NCBI RefSeq assembly: GCF_026781265.1 | Contig: NZ_JAKUVC010000002.1 | Location: 558,001 to 622,000, forward strand | Direction of reading: 5' to 3' | Source of the DNA: Streptococcus sanguinis | GTDB taxonomy: Bacteria; Bacillota; Bacilli; Lactobacillales; Streptococcaceae | DNA length: 64,000 bases | Shown: positions 17,979-27,206 of the stretch, piece after piece | How positions within the stretch are numbered: position 1 is the first letter of the stretch | Layout of the letters: every line of letters starts with the position of its first letter | Translations under genes and position numbers: made by a program | The notes under the pieces: model-generated | Databases searched by the model: none | Seen by the model: only the letters and a program-made list of their open reading frames with translations | Told to the model about the DNA's origin: nothing

Positions 17979-18009
17979 AAAAAAACCGGTGATTTTTCAA
18001 TCAACGGTT
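17979..18009 (-). terminator. pyk terminator
   Basis: ACCGGTGATT (17985-17994) pairs with AATCAACGGT (17999-18008), with one mismatch in the stem. A run of Ts follows on the - strand (plus-strand As before 17985). Confidence 0.7.
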
Positions 18010-18027
18010 CTTTTTTATTATCTTAGA

Positions 18028-19533
18028 TTAACGTACTGTACGGATGCGCATTGTGTTGGTACGAACTGCTTCACCAAGCGGCACACCAGCAACGATAACG
18101 ATATCATCACCAGATTCAACCAAGCCTTGCTCAACCGCAATCTTTTCAGCGATGTCAAACATATCATCTGTGTTAGATGGAGTGTTTGTAGTCACTGGAA
18201 TTACACCCCAGTTCAGCATAAGACCGCGTTGCGTCAATTCATCAAAAGTGATAGCCAAGATATCAGCATTTGGACGGTATTTAGAAATCAAGCGAGCTGT
18301 GTGACCAGTCTTAGTAAGGGTAACTACCAACTTGATATCCATTGAGTTTGTAGCATCTTTAACTGCTGAAGCCATAACTTCAGTCTTAGAGTTGCGCTCA
18401 AAGTTATCAGTTGTCAAGCGACCATATTCGTTAAGAAGGGTTTGAGCATTCTTATCGATAGTAGCCATTGTTGTTACTGACTCAAGTGGGTATTTACCGT
18501 TTGCAGACTCACCTGAAAGCATGGTTGCATCAGTTCCGTCAATAACAGCGTTAAATACATCTGATACTTCTGAACGAGTTGCACGTGGTTTTTCTGTCAT
18601 GGTTTCAAGCATGTTAGTTGCTGTGATAACCACTTTACCAGCTGCATTGACCTTAGTGATGATCATTTTTTGGTAAACTGGAACCATTTCAAATGGTACT
18701 TCGATACCCATGTCACCACGGGCAATCATGATACCATCAGCAGCTTCAATGATTTCGTCCAAGTTATCAATACCTTGTTGGTTTTCGATTTTTGCAAACA
18801 ATTGAACATGGCCATTACCAGTTTCTTCACAGATTGCACGAACTTCGTTGACGTCTTTTGCAGTACGTACAAATGAAATCGCGATGAAGTTGATTCCTTG
18901 CTCAAGACCAAAGCGGATATCATCATTATCACGCTCAGCAAGTGCTGGGAAAGGAATTTTAGTGTTAGGGATGTTCACACCTTTTTGCTTAGCAATGATG
19001 CCGTCATTTTCAACTGTAACTTCAAATTCGCGAGTTTCATCGTCTTTAGCGAAAACACGAAGACCAAGTTTACCATCGTCAACCAATACTTGACAACCAA
19101 CTTCAACATCATCATAGATGTCCAATCCGCCAGCAACGTTCAAAGCAATTACTTCACGAGTAGATTTGATACCTTGCTTAGTAGCAACACGGATATTTTC
19201 ACCAGTCTTGTATGAATACTCTTTTGCATCGCCTTCAAACAATTCTGTACGAATTTCTGGTCCTTTTGTATCAAGAAGGAAACCAACTTTTTGACCGGCA
19301 ATTTCTTCTGCACGCTTAACAGTTGCCATGCGCTCTCCTTGCTCAGCATGGTCACCGTGTGAGAAGTTGAAACGGAATGTGTTTGCGCCAGCTTCAATCA
19401 GCTTAGCAATGTTTTGAGCTGATGCTTCAACATCCAGCTTTTCTCCCCAATATCCGTCATCACCGAATTTTTTTCCACCGCGGATTTCTACCGCAGGACC
19501 TAATGTTGCAACGATTTTTACACGTTTATTCAT
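18028..19533 (-). CDS. pyk: pyruvate kinase
   Basis: This 501-residue enzyme turns phosphoenolpyruvate and ADP into pyruvate and ATP, the last step of glycolysis. Signatures present are the N-terminal KIVATLGPA, TFRFNFSHG, LDTKGPEIRT, the active-site segment LFAKIENQQGIDNLDEI, ARGDMGIEVP, and ATNMLETM. The length of about 500 is usual for streptococcal Pyk, which is generally activated by fructose 1,6-bisphosphate. It follows pfkA by 56 nt with no terminator between, so pfkA-pyk is one operon, as in other streptococci. Confidence 0.97.
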   Translation of the reverse strand: MNKRVKIVATLGPAVEIRGGKKFGDDGYWGEKLDVEASAQNIAKLIEAGANTFRFNFSHGDHAEQGERMATVKRAEEIAGQKVGFLLDTKGPEIRTELFEGDAKEYSYKTGENIRVATKQGIKSTREVIALNVAGGLDIYDDVEVGCQVLVDDGKLGLRVFAKDDETREFEVTVENDGIIAKQKGVNIPNTKIPFPALAERDNDDIRFGLEQGINFIAISFVRTAKDVNEVRAICEETGNGHVQLFAKIENQQGIDNLDEIIEAADGIMIARGDMGIEVPFEMVPVYQKMIITKVNAAGKVVITATNMLETMTEKPRATRSEVSDVFNAVIDGTDATMLSGESANGKYPLESVTTMATIDKNAQTLLNEYGRLTTDNFERNSKTEVMASAVKDATNSMDIKLVVTLTKTGHTARLISKYRPNADILAITFDELTQRGLMLNWGVIPVTTNTPSNTDDMFDIAEKIAVEQGLVESGDDIVIVAGVPLGEAVRTNTMRIRTVR

Positions 19534-19589
19534 GATTGTATGAAACTCCTTCTTCTATTTGGCCTCTTGGCCTGAATAACAAATAATAA

Positions 19590-20624
<1,035 letters not shown>

Positions 20625-20639
20625 TTAACATTCTTATAG

Positions 20640-20645
20640 ATTATA
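20640..20645 (-). promoter_or_regulatory. pfkA-pyk promoter (-10 element)
   Basis: TATAAT (plus-strand ATTATA) is preceded by TGTGG, giving an extended -10 (TGn). No consensus -35 is visible 17 nt upstream. It lies 40 nt from the pfkA start. Confidence 0.5.
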
Positions 20646-20684
20646 CCACAATCATCATGAAAATTCTCTTATTTTCCATATTTT

Positions 20685-23600
20685 TTAACGAAAAATCGTT
20701 TTCATAGTATAATTCTTCAATTCCTCTTGCAGCTGCTCCGATTTCTCCACTCGGAAATGAGGTGCAGATATGGTTCGCTTCTCATCTTCATAGCGCAGGA
20801 CAACCGGAATATTGCCTGTATATTTCTGCAAAATCTGAGATATTTCCCGATCATGTTCATGGCCCGCAAGCTTTATCCAGAAGCGTTCAGTCGTGGTCTC
20901 CTCTATGTCTGCCAAGACCAACTGTAAACGACCATCCCGTTCCTGCACCTTGCCGCTCAAGTAGTAAATCCCCTTCTCTTTAATGCGTTCACCCAGCTGT
21001 CTATAAGTATCAGGAAAGAGGGTAACATCCAGTTTTTTCTTGGTATCTGAAACCTGCAAGAAGGCCATATTCTCGCCCTTTTTAGTCCGGATAGTCTTGA
21101 TAGTCTGGACTTCAGCTAAAATCCTAGCTCTGCTATTTTCTGTCAAATCACTAATCCAGCTAAAGGGCTGGTCCGCTTCTTTGGCCAGTTTCACCAAGGG
21201 GTGATCGCTAAGCCCCACACCGATAATGCTCTGTTCCAGCTCAAACTTTTCGGCATCGCTGAAATCCTGAGCCTCTGTCCAAGAATAGGTCGTATCTGCA
21301 AAGAGACTGCCCAGCTCATCCGCAAATACAAATAGATTAGGCAGATTGGCTAGAATTTTTTGGCGATTTTTCTCAAAACTGTCAAAGAGCCCCAGCTGGA
21401 TCAGAGGAGTCAGCAGCGGAATCTTATGGTAATTCTGAGGCAGGCGCAGAATAAAGTCTTCTACCCCAGTAAAGGCAGCATTTTGTCGCTCTTCGATAAT
21501 CCAGTATGCCAAATCTCTAGGCAAGCCTTTGATATTTTTCATGCCCAGAAAAATCTTCTTATCTTGAAACTTATCATGGTAGGGAATATTGTTGATACTG
21601 AGGGGTGCTGTTTCAAAGTCAAAACTCAGGGCATCGGTGATATAGTCACTGCTAGAGTAATTGAGCATGACATCAAAGAAAACATCTGGATAGTGAGCTT
21701 TGAAGTAAGCCAACTGAAAGGCCAGAGCTGAGTAGGCATAGGCGTGGCTACGATTAAAGCCATAACCAGCAAACTTCTCCATAATAGCAAAGACTTCCTC
21801 TGCTTTGGATTCCGAATGCCCTAGCTTGAGAGCACCTGCAACAAAGTCCTCCTGCATGCGGTGCATTTCAGCAGCACTTTTCTTCCCCATTGCCCTTCGT
21901 AAAATATCAGCTTTCCCCAGACTAAAGCCACCAAAGCGCTGGGCCACCTGCATGACCTGCTCTTGGTAGAGCATGATACCGTAAGTCGGAGCTAGAATAT
22001 CAGCCAAACTTTCATCAATTAACTCCACCTGCTCCAGCCCATGCTTTCTCTTGACAAAATTGTCAATATAATCACTGGCTCCAGGACGATTGAGAGAGGT
22101 TGTGGCCACTACTTCCTCAAAGCGAACTGGCTGAACCCGCTTAAGCAGGCTGATGGCACCCGGCTGCTCAAACTGGAAAATACCCTTGGTCTGGCCAGCT
22201 GCAAAGAGTTTCAGAGTGTCTGCATCCTCCAAGTCAATCTCTGCAATCTCAATATCTAGCTCATATTTTTTCAGGGTTGCTTCTTTCATCCGCTGGACAA
22301 AGGTCAGATTGCGCAAGCCCAAAAAATCCATCTTGAGCAGACCGTTGCTCTCCACACCATGGGCATCATATTGGGTGATATACATGTCCTCACCGTACTT
22401 GAGCGGTATCTGGTCGGTCAGGTCATTGTCGCTCATCACAACGCCGGCTGCGTGGATAGAAGTCTGACGGGGATGACCTTCGATTTTTTTAGCAATATCA
22501 AAGGCCTTTTGATATTCCAGCTTACTATTGATAATCTGGCGAAAGGCCATATTTTTCTCATAAGCAGAGGTCAGGCTATCGCCAAATCGGATTTTCTTGG
22601 TGATATTGGTCAGCTCATACTCTGGCAGACCGAAGCGCTTGAAAACATCGCGAATGGCCTGCTTGGCTCCAAAGGTCGAGTAGGTCACAATCTGGGCTGC
22701 ATGCATACTGCCATAGCGGTCACGAACATAGCGGATAAACTCCGGCCGGTAAACATCGGGAATGTCGATATCAATATCAGGCATGGTATAGCGCTCTAGA
22801 TTTAGAAAGCGCTCAAAGAGCAGGTTATTCTTGACTGGGTCAATCCCAGTAATCTCCAAGGCATATGCCACCAGACTGCCAACAGCAGATCCTCGGCCCA
22901 TGCCCATATAATAGCCCTGACTGCGACCAAAGCGCAGCAAATCCCAGACGATGAGGAAATAATCATCAAAGCCCATCTGATGAATGACAGCCAGCTCCTG
23001 GTTCAGCCGTTCCTGATAAAGTTTACCTATTAAACCGCGTTTTTTTAAGCCAGCTTCTGATCGCTCCCGCAGCTCTTCCACGGCAGGACGTTCCCGATTA
23101 AAGCGGGGCAGTTTCAGCTCCCTATTGATATCATAGTGAACATCACGGACTAGCTTCTCAAGATTAGCCAAACTCTCTGGGAAAGTTTCCTTAAAAGCTC
23201 CTTCCAGAGCATCTGGTGCCAGCAAAAACTCATGATTGGGAAGGCTGCCAATCTCCCGCAAGCTGGCATTTTCACGAATCGCCCGGAGCATCTGCAAGGT
23301 TTCCAGATCCCCCGTATCAAAATATCGGACGGTATGCAGGGGCAGGGTTGGCCGACCAAACTCCTGCTGGGGCGTTGCTGGAAAAACTCCAACATAAAAA
23401 TCCAAACCCAAATCCAGATCTGCTACTCCGTCAAAAGCAGGAACAATCACAGCCAATCCCTTAAAGAGATGCTGGAAATCCTCCCAATTCTTTTGTCCCA
23501 TCATCTTGAGAGTCGAGACTTTCATCAGATTGCGATAGCCCTGACTGTCCAAGGCCAGCAGACGGAGATGAAGCTCCTGCTCTGCCTTGAGCAGACTCAG

Positions 23601-23795
23601 CTCCAAGCCTAAAAGCGGCTGCAGTCCCGCAGATTCGGCTTCCTCTAAGAAATGATAAGCCCCATAGAGATTGTCCACATCCATCATGCCCAGATGACTG
23701 TATCCTAACCCCTTGGCTTTTTGCACATATTTCTTTATCGGGATCAAGCTATCCATAAAACTGTAAACAGTCTTGGTATCAAGTTGTATCACCAC
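20685..23795 (-). CDS. dnaE: DNA polymerase III alpha subunit, DnaE type
   Basis: About 1036 residues from a GTG start. The upstream ATG at 23894 gives a low-complexity 33-residue lead unlike the family; AAGGAG lies 6 nt before GTG at 23795, which begins VVIQLDTKTVYSFMDS, the usual streptococcal start. The PHP domain (YSHLGMMDVDNLYG near the start) comes first, then the polymerase core with GMGRGSAVGSLVAY, MPDIDIDIPD (catalytic Asp residues), HAAGVVMSD, and SLNRPGASDYIDNFVKRKHG; a C-terminal OB-fold and tail follow. Low-GC Gram-positives have two replicases; DnaE extends RNA primers, mainly on the lagging strand, and hands over to PolC. DnaE lacks the exonuclease of PolC. Confidence 0.95.
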   Translation of the reverse strand: MVIQLDTKTVYSFMDSLIPIKKYVQKAKGLGYSHLGMMDVDNLYGAYHFLEEAESAGLQPLLGLELSLLKAEQELHLRLLALDSQGYRNLMKVSTLKMMGQKNWEDFQHLFKGLAVIVPAFDGVADLDLGLDFYVGVFPATPQQEFGRPTLPLHTVRYFDTGDLETLQMLRAIRENASLREIGSLPNHEFLLAPDALEGAFKETFPESLANLEKLVRDVHYDINRELKLPRFNRERPAVEELRERSEAGLKKRGLIGKLYQERLNQELAVIHQMGFDDYFLIVWDLLRFGRSQGYYMGMGRGSAVGSLVAYALEITGIDPVKNNLLFERFLNLERYTMPDIDIDIPDVYRPEFIRYVRDRYGSMHAAQIVTYSTFGAKQAIRDVFKRFGLPEYELTNITKKIRFGDSLTSAYEKNMAFRQIINSKLEYQKAFDIAKKIEGHPRQTSIHAAGVVMSDNDLTDQIPLKYGEDMYITQYDAHGVESNGLLKMDFLGLRNLTFVQRMKEATLKKYELDIEIAEIDLEDADTLKLFAAGQTKGIFQFEQPGAISLLKRVQPVRFEEVVATTSLNRPGASDYIDNFVKRKHGLEQVELIDESLADILAPTYGIMLYQEQVMQVAQRFGGFSLGKADILRRAMGKKSAAEMHRMQEDFVAGALKLGHSESKAEEVFAIMEKFAGYGFNRSHAYAYSALAFQLAYFKAHYPDVFFDVMLNYSSSDYITDALSFDFETAPLSINNIPYHDKFQDKKIFLGMKNIKGLPRDLAYWIIEERQNAAFTGVEDFILRLPQNYHKIPLLTPLIQLGLFDSFEKNRQKILANLPNLFVFADELGSLFADTTYSWTEAQDFSDAEKFELEQSIIGVGLSDHPLVKLAKEADQPFSWISDLTENSRARILAEVQTIKTIRTKKGENMAFLQVSDTKKKLDVTLFPDTYRQLGERIKEKGIYYLSGKVQERDGRLQLVLADIEETTTERFWIKLAGHEHDREISQILQKYTGNIPVVLRYEDEKRTISAPHFRVEKSEQLQEELKNYTMKTIFR

Positions 23796-23913
23796 ATTTT
23801 TCTCCTTGAACATGCTTTGCTTCTTCTTATAACTATTATACCGCAATTCACTGAATGAGGGAAATAGGAGTTTGACCGAACAGAAAGATTCCATTCACCC
23901 TTTCCGGCTTTCT

Positions 23914-23942
23914 TTGCCATTTTCCTAAGGAAAAGGTATAAT
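23914..23942 (+). promoter_or_regulatory. ABC transporter promoter with palindromic operator-like spacer
   Basis: TTGCCA (23914-23919), a 17-nt spacer and TATAAT (23937-23942). Most of the spacer is a palindrome, TTTTCCT-A-AGGAAAA at 23920-23934, positioned so that a bound repressor would block RNA polymerase. Confidence 0.65.
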
Positions 23943-23975
23943 AATTGTAAATTGAAGAAAATAAAGGAGACATGT

Positions 23976-24683
23976 ATGAATCAGTATCCTCTAGTCTATC
24001 TTGACCATGTCCATAAAAATTATGGCGACGCACCCGCCCTGTACGATGTGAGCTTAAACATTCAGCCTGGCAGAATTATCGGACTTCTAGGTCCTAATGG
24101 CAGCGGCAAGACAACTATTATTAAGCTTATCAATGGTCTCTTGCAGCCCACCTCTGGCCATATTTATCTCAAAGGCGTCAAACCTTCTCCTGATACCAAA
24201 AGAATCGTTTCCTATCTACCAGATACGACTTATCTAAGCGACAGCTCTAAAGTAATCGAAGCTGTAAAATATTTCCAAGATTTTTATGATAATTTTGACA
24301 GCACCAAAGCCATGCAGCTTCTAAAGGATCTTCATATCGATCCTCAAGTGCGCATCGGAAGCCTTTCAAAAGGAAATAAAGAAAAAATGCAGCTCATTCT
24401 GGTCATGAGCCGCCATGCGGAACTCTATATCCTAGACGAGCCTATCGGTGGTGTTGATCCGGCCGCTCGCGACTATATCCTGCAGACCATCATCCAAAAC
24501 CGCACACCTCAGTCTTCTGTCATCATTTCCACCCACTTGATTGCAGATATTGAGCCAATCTTGGATGAAGTCATCCTGATTAACCAAGGTCAGATTCTTT
24601 TGCATGAAAATGCTAATCAGCTGCGTCAACAGTACAATCAATCCATTGATAATCTCTTCCGCAGCCAGTTTCGCTTTTATTAG
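23976..24683 (+). CDS. ABC transporter ATP-binding protein
   Basis: This 235-residue ATPase subunit starts at the ATG at 23976 (MNQYPLVYLDHVHKNYG), because AAAGGAG lies just upstream; an in-frame TTG at 23952 would put that site inside the gene. Walker A is GPNGSGKTT with K45, the signature is SLSKGNKEKM (degenerate LSGGQ), Walker B is LYILDEPIGGVD, and the H-switch is STHL. It pairs with the membrane protein encoded 14 nt downstream. The two resemble YtrB-type exporters of unknown substrate, often linked to antimicrobial or cell-envelope stress. No regulator gene is adjacent. Confidence 0.88.
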   Translation: MNQYPLVYLDHVHKNYGDAPALYDVSLNIQPGRIIGLLGPNGSGKTTIIKLINGLLQPTSGHIYLKGVKPSPDTKRIVSYLPDTTYLSDSSKVIEAVKYFQDFYDNFDSTKAMQLLKDLHIDPQVRIGSLSKGNKEKMQLILVMSRHAELYILDEPIGGVDPAARDYILQTIIQNRTPQSSVIISTHLIADIEPILDEVILINQGQILLHENANQLRQQYNQSIDNLFRSQFRFY

Positions 24684-24697
24684 GAGGTCTTCATTAT

Positions 24698-25531
24698 ATG
24701 TTTGGAAAACTGTTTAAATACGACTTTAAGTCTAATTACAAATGGTACTGTATCACTTTTGCCATTCTTCTGTCTCTCTCTATCTTGATGGGATTTATAA
24801 CTGGCAGCAGCTTGAGACCTGAGGTCATGGAACGCTATAGTGACTACCCAATGGCTACTAGTGGTGTTATTGTCACTTTATACCTACTCTTCCTCTTGCT
24901 TTTTTCTGCATCCTGCGCTGTCTTTCTGTCCAATACCATCATTATTATCCGTCGGTTTTATAAAAATGTTTTTGGGCGAGAAGGCTACCTGACTTGGACC
25001 TTGCCGGTTACGCCGCATCAGATTCTTCTGTCTAAGCTTCTTTCCGCATTTGTTTGGACCCTCTTGTGTATGCTAACCATGTTTATTAGCGGCCTTGCCA
25101 TTTTTGGCATTGCCCTCCCTGTTACCGGCTATTCATTTAATGAGATTTTTAAATATATTGGCGAAATCCCAGATTTATGGCTTTGGATTGTCAAATACGG
25201 CTTCCTTAATCTCCTCCAAATCCTTTCTGGTATCCTCTTCTTTTATCTAGCAATCTCAGTCGGACAGCTATTTAAGAAGAATCGGATTATGATGGCTGTG
25301 CTTTTCGGATTTTTGATTTGGAGTGTTCTGGCGGTCCTGTCAATCTTCTTACCTAGCCTCTTCAATCCGTATGGCCTATTTGCTCCATACGATTATAGTA
25401 ACTCCGCTACGAACTTTGAACAGATGCTAGATGTCTTTCTTATTATCCGAATCGTCTTTGAACTGGTCAAAATTTTCGGTTTCTATTTTACAATCCATAC
25501 CATTGTAAAAAACAAACTAAATCTTCAATAA
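24698..25531 (+). CDS. ABC-2 type transporter permease
   Basis: This 277-residue integral membrane protein has about six helices (near residues 20-40, 62-88, 110-140, 160-190, 200-222 and 245-268). The segment FYKNVFGREGYLTWTLPVTPHQILLSKLLSAFVW is the typical ABC-2 loop where the permease touches its ATPase. An AGGAGG ribosome site precedes the ATG, and the gene directly follows the ATPase gene. It forms the membrane channel of an exporter; the substrate is unknown. A strong terminator follows. Confidence 0.85.
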   Translation: MFGKLFKYDFKSNYKWYCITFAILLSLSILMGFITGSSLRPEVMERYSDYPMATSGVIVTLYLLFLLLFSASCAVFLSNTIIIIRRFYKNVFGREGYLTWTLPVTPHQILLSKLLSAFVWTLLCMLTMFISGLAIFGIALPVTGYSFNEIFKYIGEIPDLWLWIVKYGFLNLLQILSGILFFYLAISVGQLFKKNRIMMAVLFGFLIWSVLAVLSIFLPSLFNPYGLFAPYDYSNSATNFEQMLDVFLIIRIVFELVKIFGFYFTIHTIVKNKLNLQ

Positions 25532-25534
25532 GTA

Positions 25535-25575
25535 AAACGAGGTTGAAACAAAATGTTTCAACCTCGTTTATTTTT
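25535..25575 (+). terminator. convergent terminator between ABC operon and lrgAB
   Basis: AAACGAGGTTGAAAC (25535-25549) pairs perfectly with GTTTCAACCTCGTTT (25555-25569), and a T-rich run follows on the + strand. It also serves lrgB on the other strand, whose stop is at 25574. Confidence 0.75.
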
Positions 25576-26269
25576 ACTTCAGAATAATGGCTGCCACGAT
25601 GGGGCTGACCAGAACGTACATGAGCCCAGTCACGCCAATCGCAAGTCCTGCCATAGCTCCTGAGACCTGGCCGTATTTAAAGGCGGTTCCCGTTCCTACC
25701 GCATGACCGGTTCCCCCTAAAGCTAGACCGATAGCTACTGGGTCTGTGATTTTTAAGAGCTTAAGAAGCGTTGGTCCCAAGACACTGGTCAGAATGCCCG
25801 TCGCAACCACCACCACTAATGTCACTGTAGCAAGCCCTTGCAGCTTGTCTGTGATACCGACAGCCATGGCCGTTGTGACAGACTTCGGAAAAAGAGAAAC
25901 AGCCAGAAAGAAATCCATGCCGAAAAACTTAGCCAACAGAGCAGTAAAGCTAGTATTGACTACAACCGCCGCAAAGGTACCAATCAAAATACTGCGTGCA
26001 TGGTGCTTCATCAAATGAAAAGTCTTGTAAAGCGGAATCCCCAAAGCAACCGTAGATGGCACAATTAGATTGTTTAAATAGGAGCCACCGACATAGTAAT
26101 CCTTGTAGGAAATACCGGTTAATTTTAAAAAAGCAATGACCAAAACTGCTGCAATCAGCAAAGGAGTTGTCAAGGGATGAGGAAATCTCCGAAAAATCAA
26201 TAGGCCGCACAAATAGGCCAAGATAGACAAGGCAAGGCCAAAGAGAGGGTTGCTCCATAAATCAGACAT
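25574..26269 (-). CDS. lrgB: LrgB-family membrane protein
   Basis: About 231 residues from the ATG at 26269 (MSDLWSNPLFGLALSI), which overlaps the lrgA stop by 8 nt; a longer frame starting at 26302 would overlap more and adds only charged residues. It is highly hydrophobic, with about six to seven helices, and carries the LrgB/CidB landmarks SLFPKSVTTAMAVGI and ALGGTGHAVGTGTAFKYG. With LrgA it forms a holin/antiholin-like pair. In S. mutans LrgAB takes up pyruvate and affects autolysis and oxidative stress, which would connect with the nearby glycolytic genes only by inference. Confidence 0.93.
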   Translation of the reverse strand: MSDLWSNPLFGLALSILAYLCGLLIFRRFPHPLTTPLLIAAVLVIAFLKLTGISYKDYYVGGSYLNNLIVPSTVALGIPLYKTFHLMKHHARSILIGTFAAVVVNTSFTALLAKFFGMDFFLAVSLFPKSVTTAMAVGITDKLQGLATVTLVVVVATGILTSVLGPTLLKLLKITDPVAIGLALGGTGHAVGTGTAFKYGQVSGAMAGLAIGVTGLMYVLVSPIVAAIILK

Positions 26270-26642
26270 TGCTGGTGTCTCCTTCCTCATAATCTCCTTC
26301 AAAACGGGTCTTAATCAGCTGCACCACAACTGCAATCACGCAGACATTGAGCACAATTGCTCCTAAAACAATCAAAATAATCGGCAGCAGATAAGGCGCG
26401 ATGACCTGAAATTTATCCATGATACCAACTGCTGGAGGCAGAAAAAGAATGGTCATATTTGCCAAGAGAAAATTGCCAACCATACTGATATGACGCAGGC
26501 GCAGGAGCTTGAACTGCAGCGCCAAAAACAGCAAGAGTAAACCTATGATACTGCCCGGAACTGGCAGGTGAAAAACACTTGAAATTCCTTCTCCAACGAG
26601 GGAAATCATAAAAATAATCATCAACTGAACGTATAATTTCAT
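26262..26642 (-). CDS. lrgA: LrgA-family holin-like protein
   Basis: This 126-residue membrane protein has four predicted helices and the LrgA/CidA motif LPVPGSIIGLLLLF, followed by FLPPAVGIMD. It starts with MKLYVQLMIIF behind a GGAGG site and is translationally coupled to lrgB. It is expected to oligomerise in the membrane like a holin and act with LrgB. The pair is usually controlled by the LytST two-component system, but no such genes are in the window. Confidence 0.92.
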   Translation of the reverse strand: MKLYVQLMIIFMISLVGEGISSVFHLPVPGSIIGLLLLFLALQFKLLRLRHISMVGNFLLANMTILFLPPAVGIMDKFQVIAPYLLPIILIVLGAIVLNVCVIAVVVQLIKTRFEGDYEEGDTSNV

Positions 26643-26740
26643 ACCAAACCTCCATCACTTGTATATCCAGTTTACTCTTTTTCAGGAAAATATCAAGGTG
26701 CTTTCAGAAATTAAAACCTTTATATAAAAAATCAGCTTAT

Positions 26741-26771
26741 AAAAATTCCCTCCATCGTCTGCAATAGAGGG
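26741..26771 (-). terminator. terminator of the accessory Sec operon
   Basis: CCCTCCATC (26748-26756) and AATAGAGGG (26763-26771) form a 9-bp stem with two G-U pairs, followed on the - strand by TTTTT (plus-strand As at 26741-26745). It lies 30 nt past the asp5 stop. Confidence 0.65.
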
Positions 26772-26800
26772 TCTTTCTTATTTAGCCATCGTCTGAGAAA

Positions 26801-27022
26801 TCAAAGAGATTGAATCATAAAGATAATCATGAGCACAATCAGGGCAAGGCTTGCCAAAAGAACTAGGATTTTCTTTGCAAAGTGAGTTTCCCAGTAGCCT
26901 GACTTGCCGATTGATGTATTGGTGTCTCTGTAAAATTGCTGGCTCACTCTGGGAAGAAGACTAACCAGCAAAATCAAGACAAGGGCTACTACAATGGTAA
27001 GTGTAATCAATATTGTTTGCAT
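26801..27022 (-). CDS. asp5: accessory Sec protein Asp5 (SecG-like)
   Basis: This 73-residue protein has two membrane helices (about 2-24 and 49-71) around a short polar loop, the layout of SecG. It is the last gene of the accessory Sec operon, 1 nt after asp4, and is probably a small partner of the SecY2 channel. Its identity rests mainly on position, size and topology; the sequence itself is weakly conserved. Asp4 and Asp5 are required for export of GspB in S. gordonii. Confidence 0.85.
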   Translation of the reverse strand: MQTILITLTIVVALVLILLVSLLPRVSQQFYRDTNTSIGKSGYWETHFAKKILVLLASLALIVLMIIFMIQSL

Positions 27023-27023
27023 T

Positions 27024-27206
27024 TTATTTCCTCAAGGCTCCAATCAATGTAAAAATCAATCCAATCAAGATCATCAAGCCCAAGGCGATGACAAAGGCCT
27101 TGTTGAGATTTTCACCCAAGCTGGCCTTTTCTTTCTTGGGCTTGCCATGCTTGAGCTCATCTAACCGCCCCTCAATATCCTTATGAAATAAATCTTTTTT
27201 AGCCAT
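27024..27206 (-). CDS. asp4: accessory Sec protein Asp4 (SecE-like)
   Basis: This 60-residue protein has a charged N-terminal half (KKDLFHKDIEGRLDELKHGKPKKEK) and a single C-terminal helix (about 36-57), the SecE layout. It starts 8 nt inside the end of gtfB, so translation is coupled. It likely stabilises SecY2. As with Asp5, the call depends on position, size and topology. Confidence 0.85.
   Translation of the reverse strand: MAKKDLFHKDIEGRLDELKHGKPKKEKASLGENLNKAFVIALGLMILIGLIFTLIGALRK

Noticed and set aside
23814-23894. ATG at 23894 as the dnaE start.
   Set aside because: It adds residues unlike the family, while AAGGAG sits 6 nt before the GTG at 23795 that begins the conserved QLDTKTVYSFMDS region.
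26643-26740. A catabolite-repression (cre) site upstream of lrgA (CTGAAAGCACCTTGAT).
   Set aside because: The match is too weak: the central CG and the second half do not fit the consensus.
26741-26800. Attachment-site repeat of the tRNA-Ser 3' end at the far side of the accessory Sec locus.
   Set aside because: No copy of the tRNA 3' sequence was found there by eye, so island integration stays a hypothesis.
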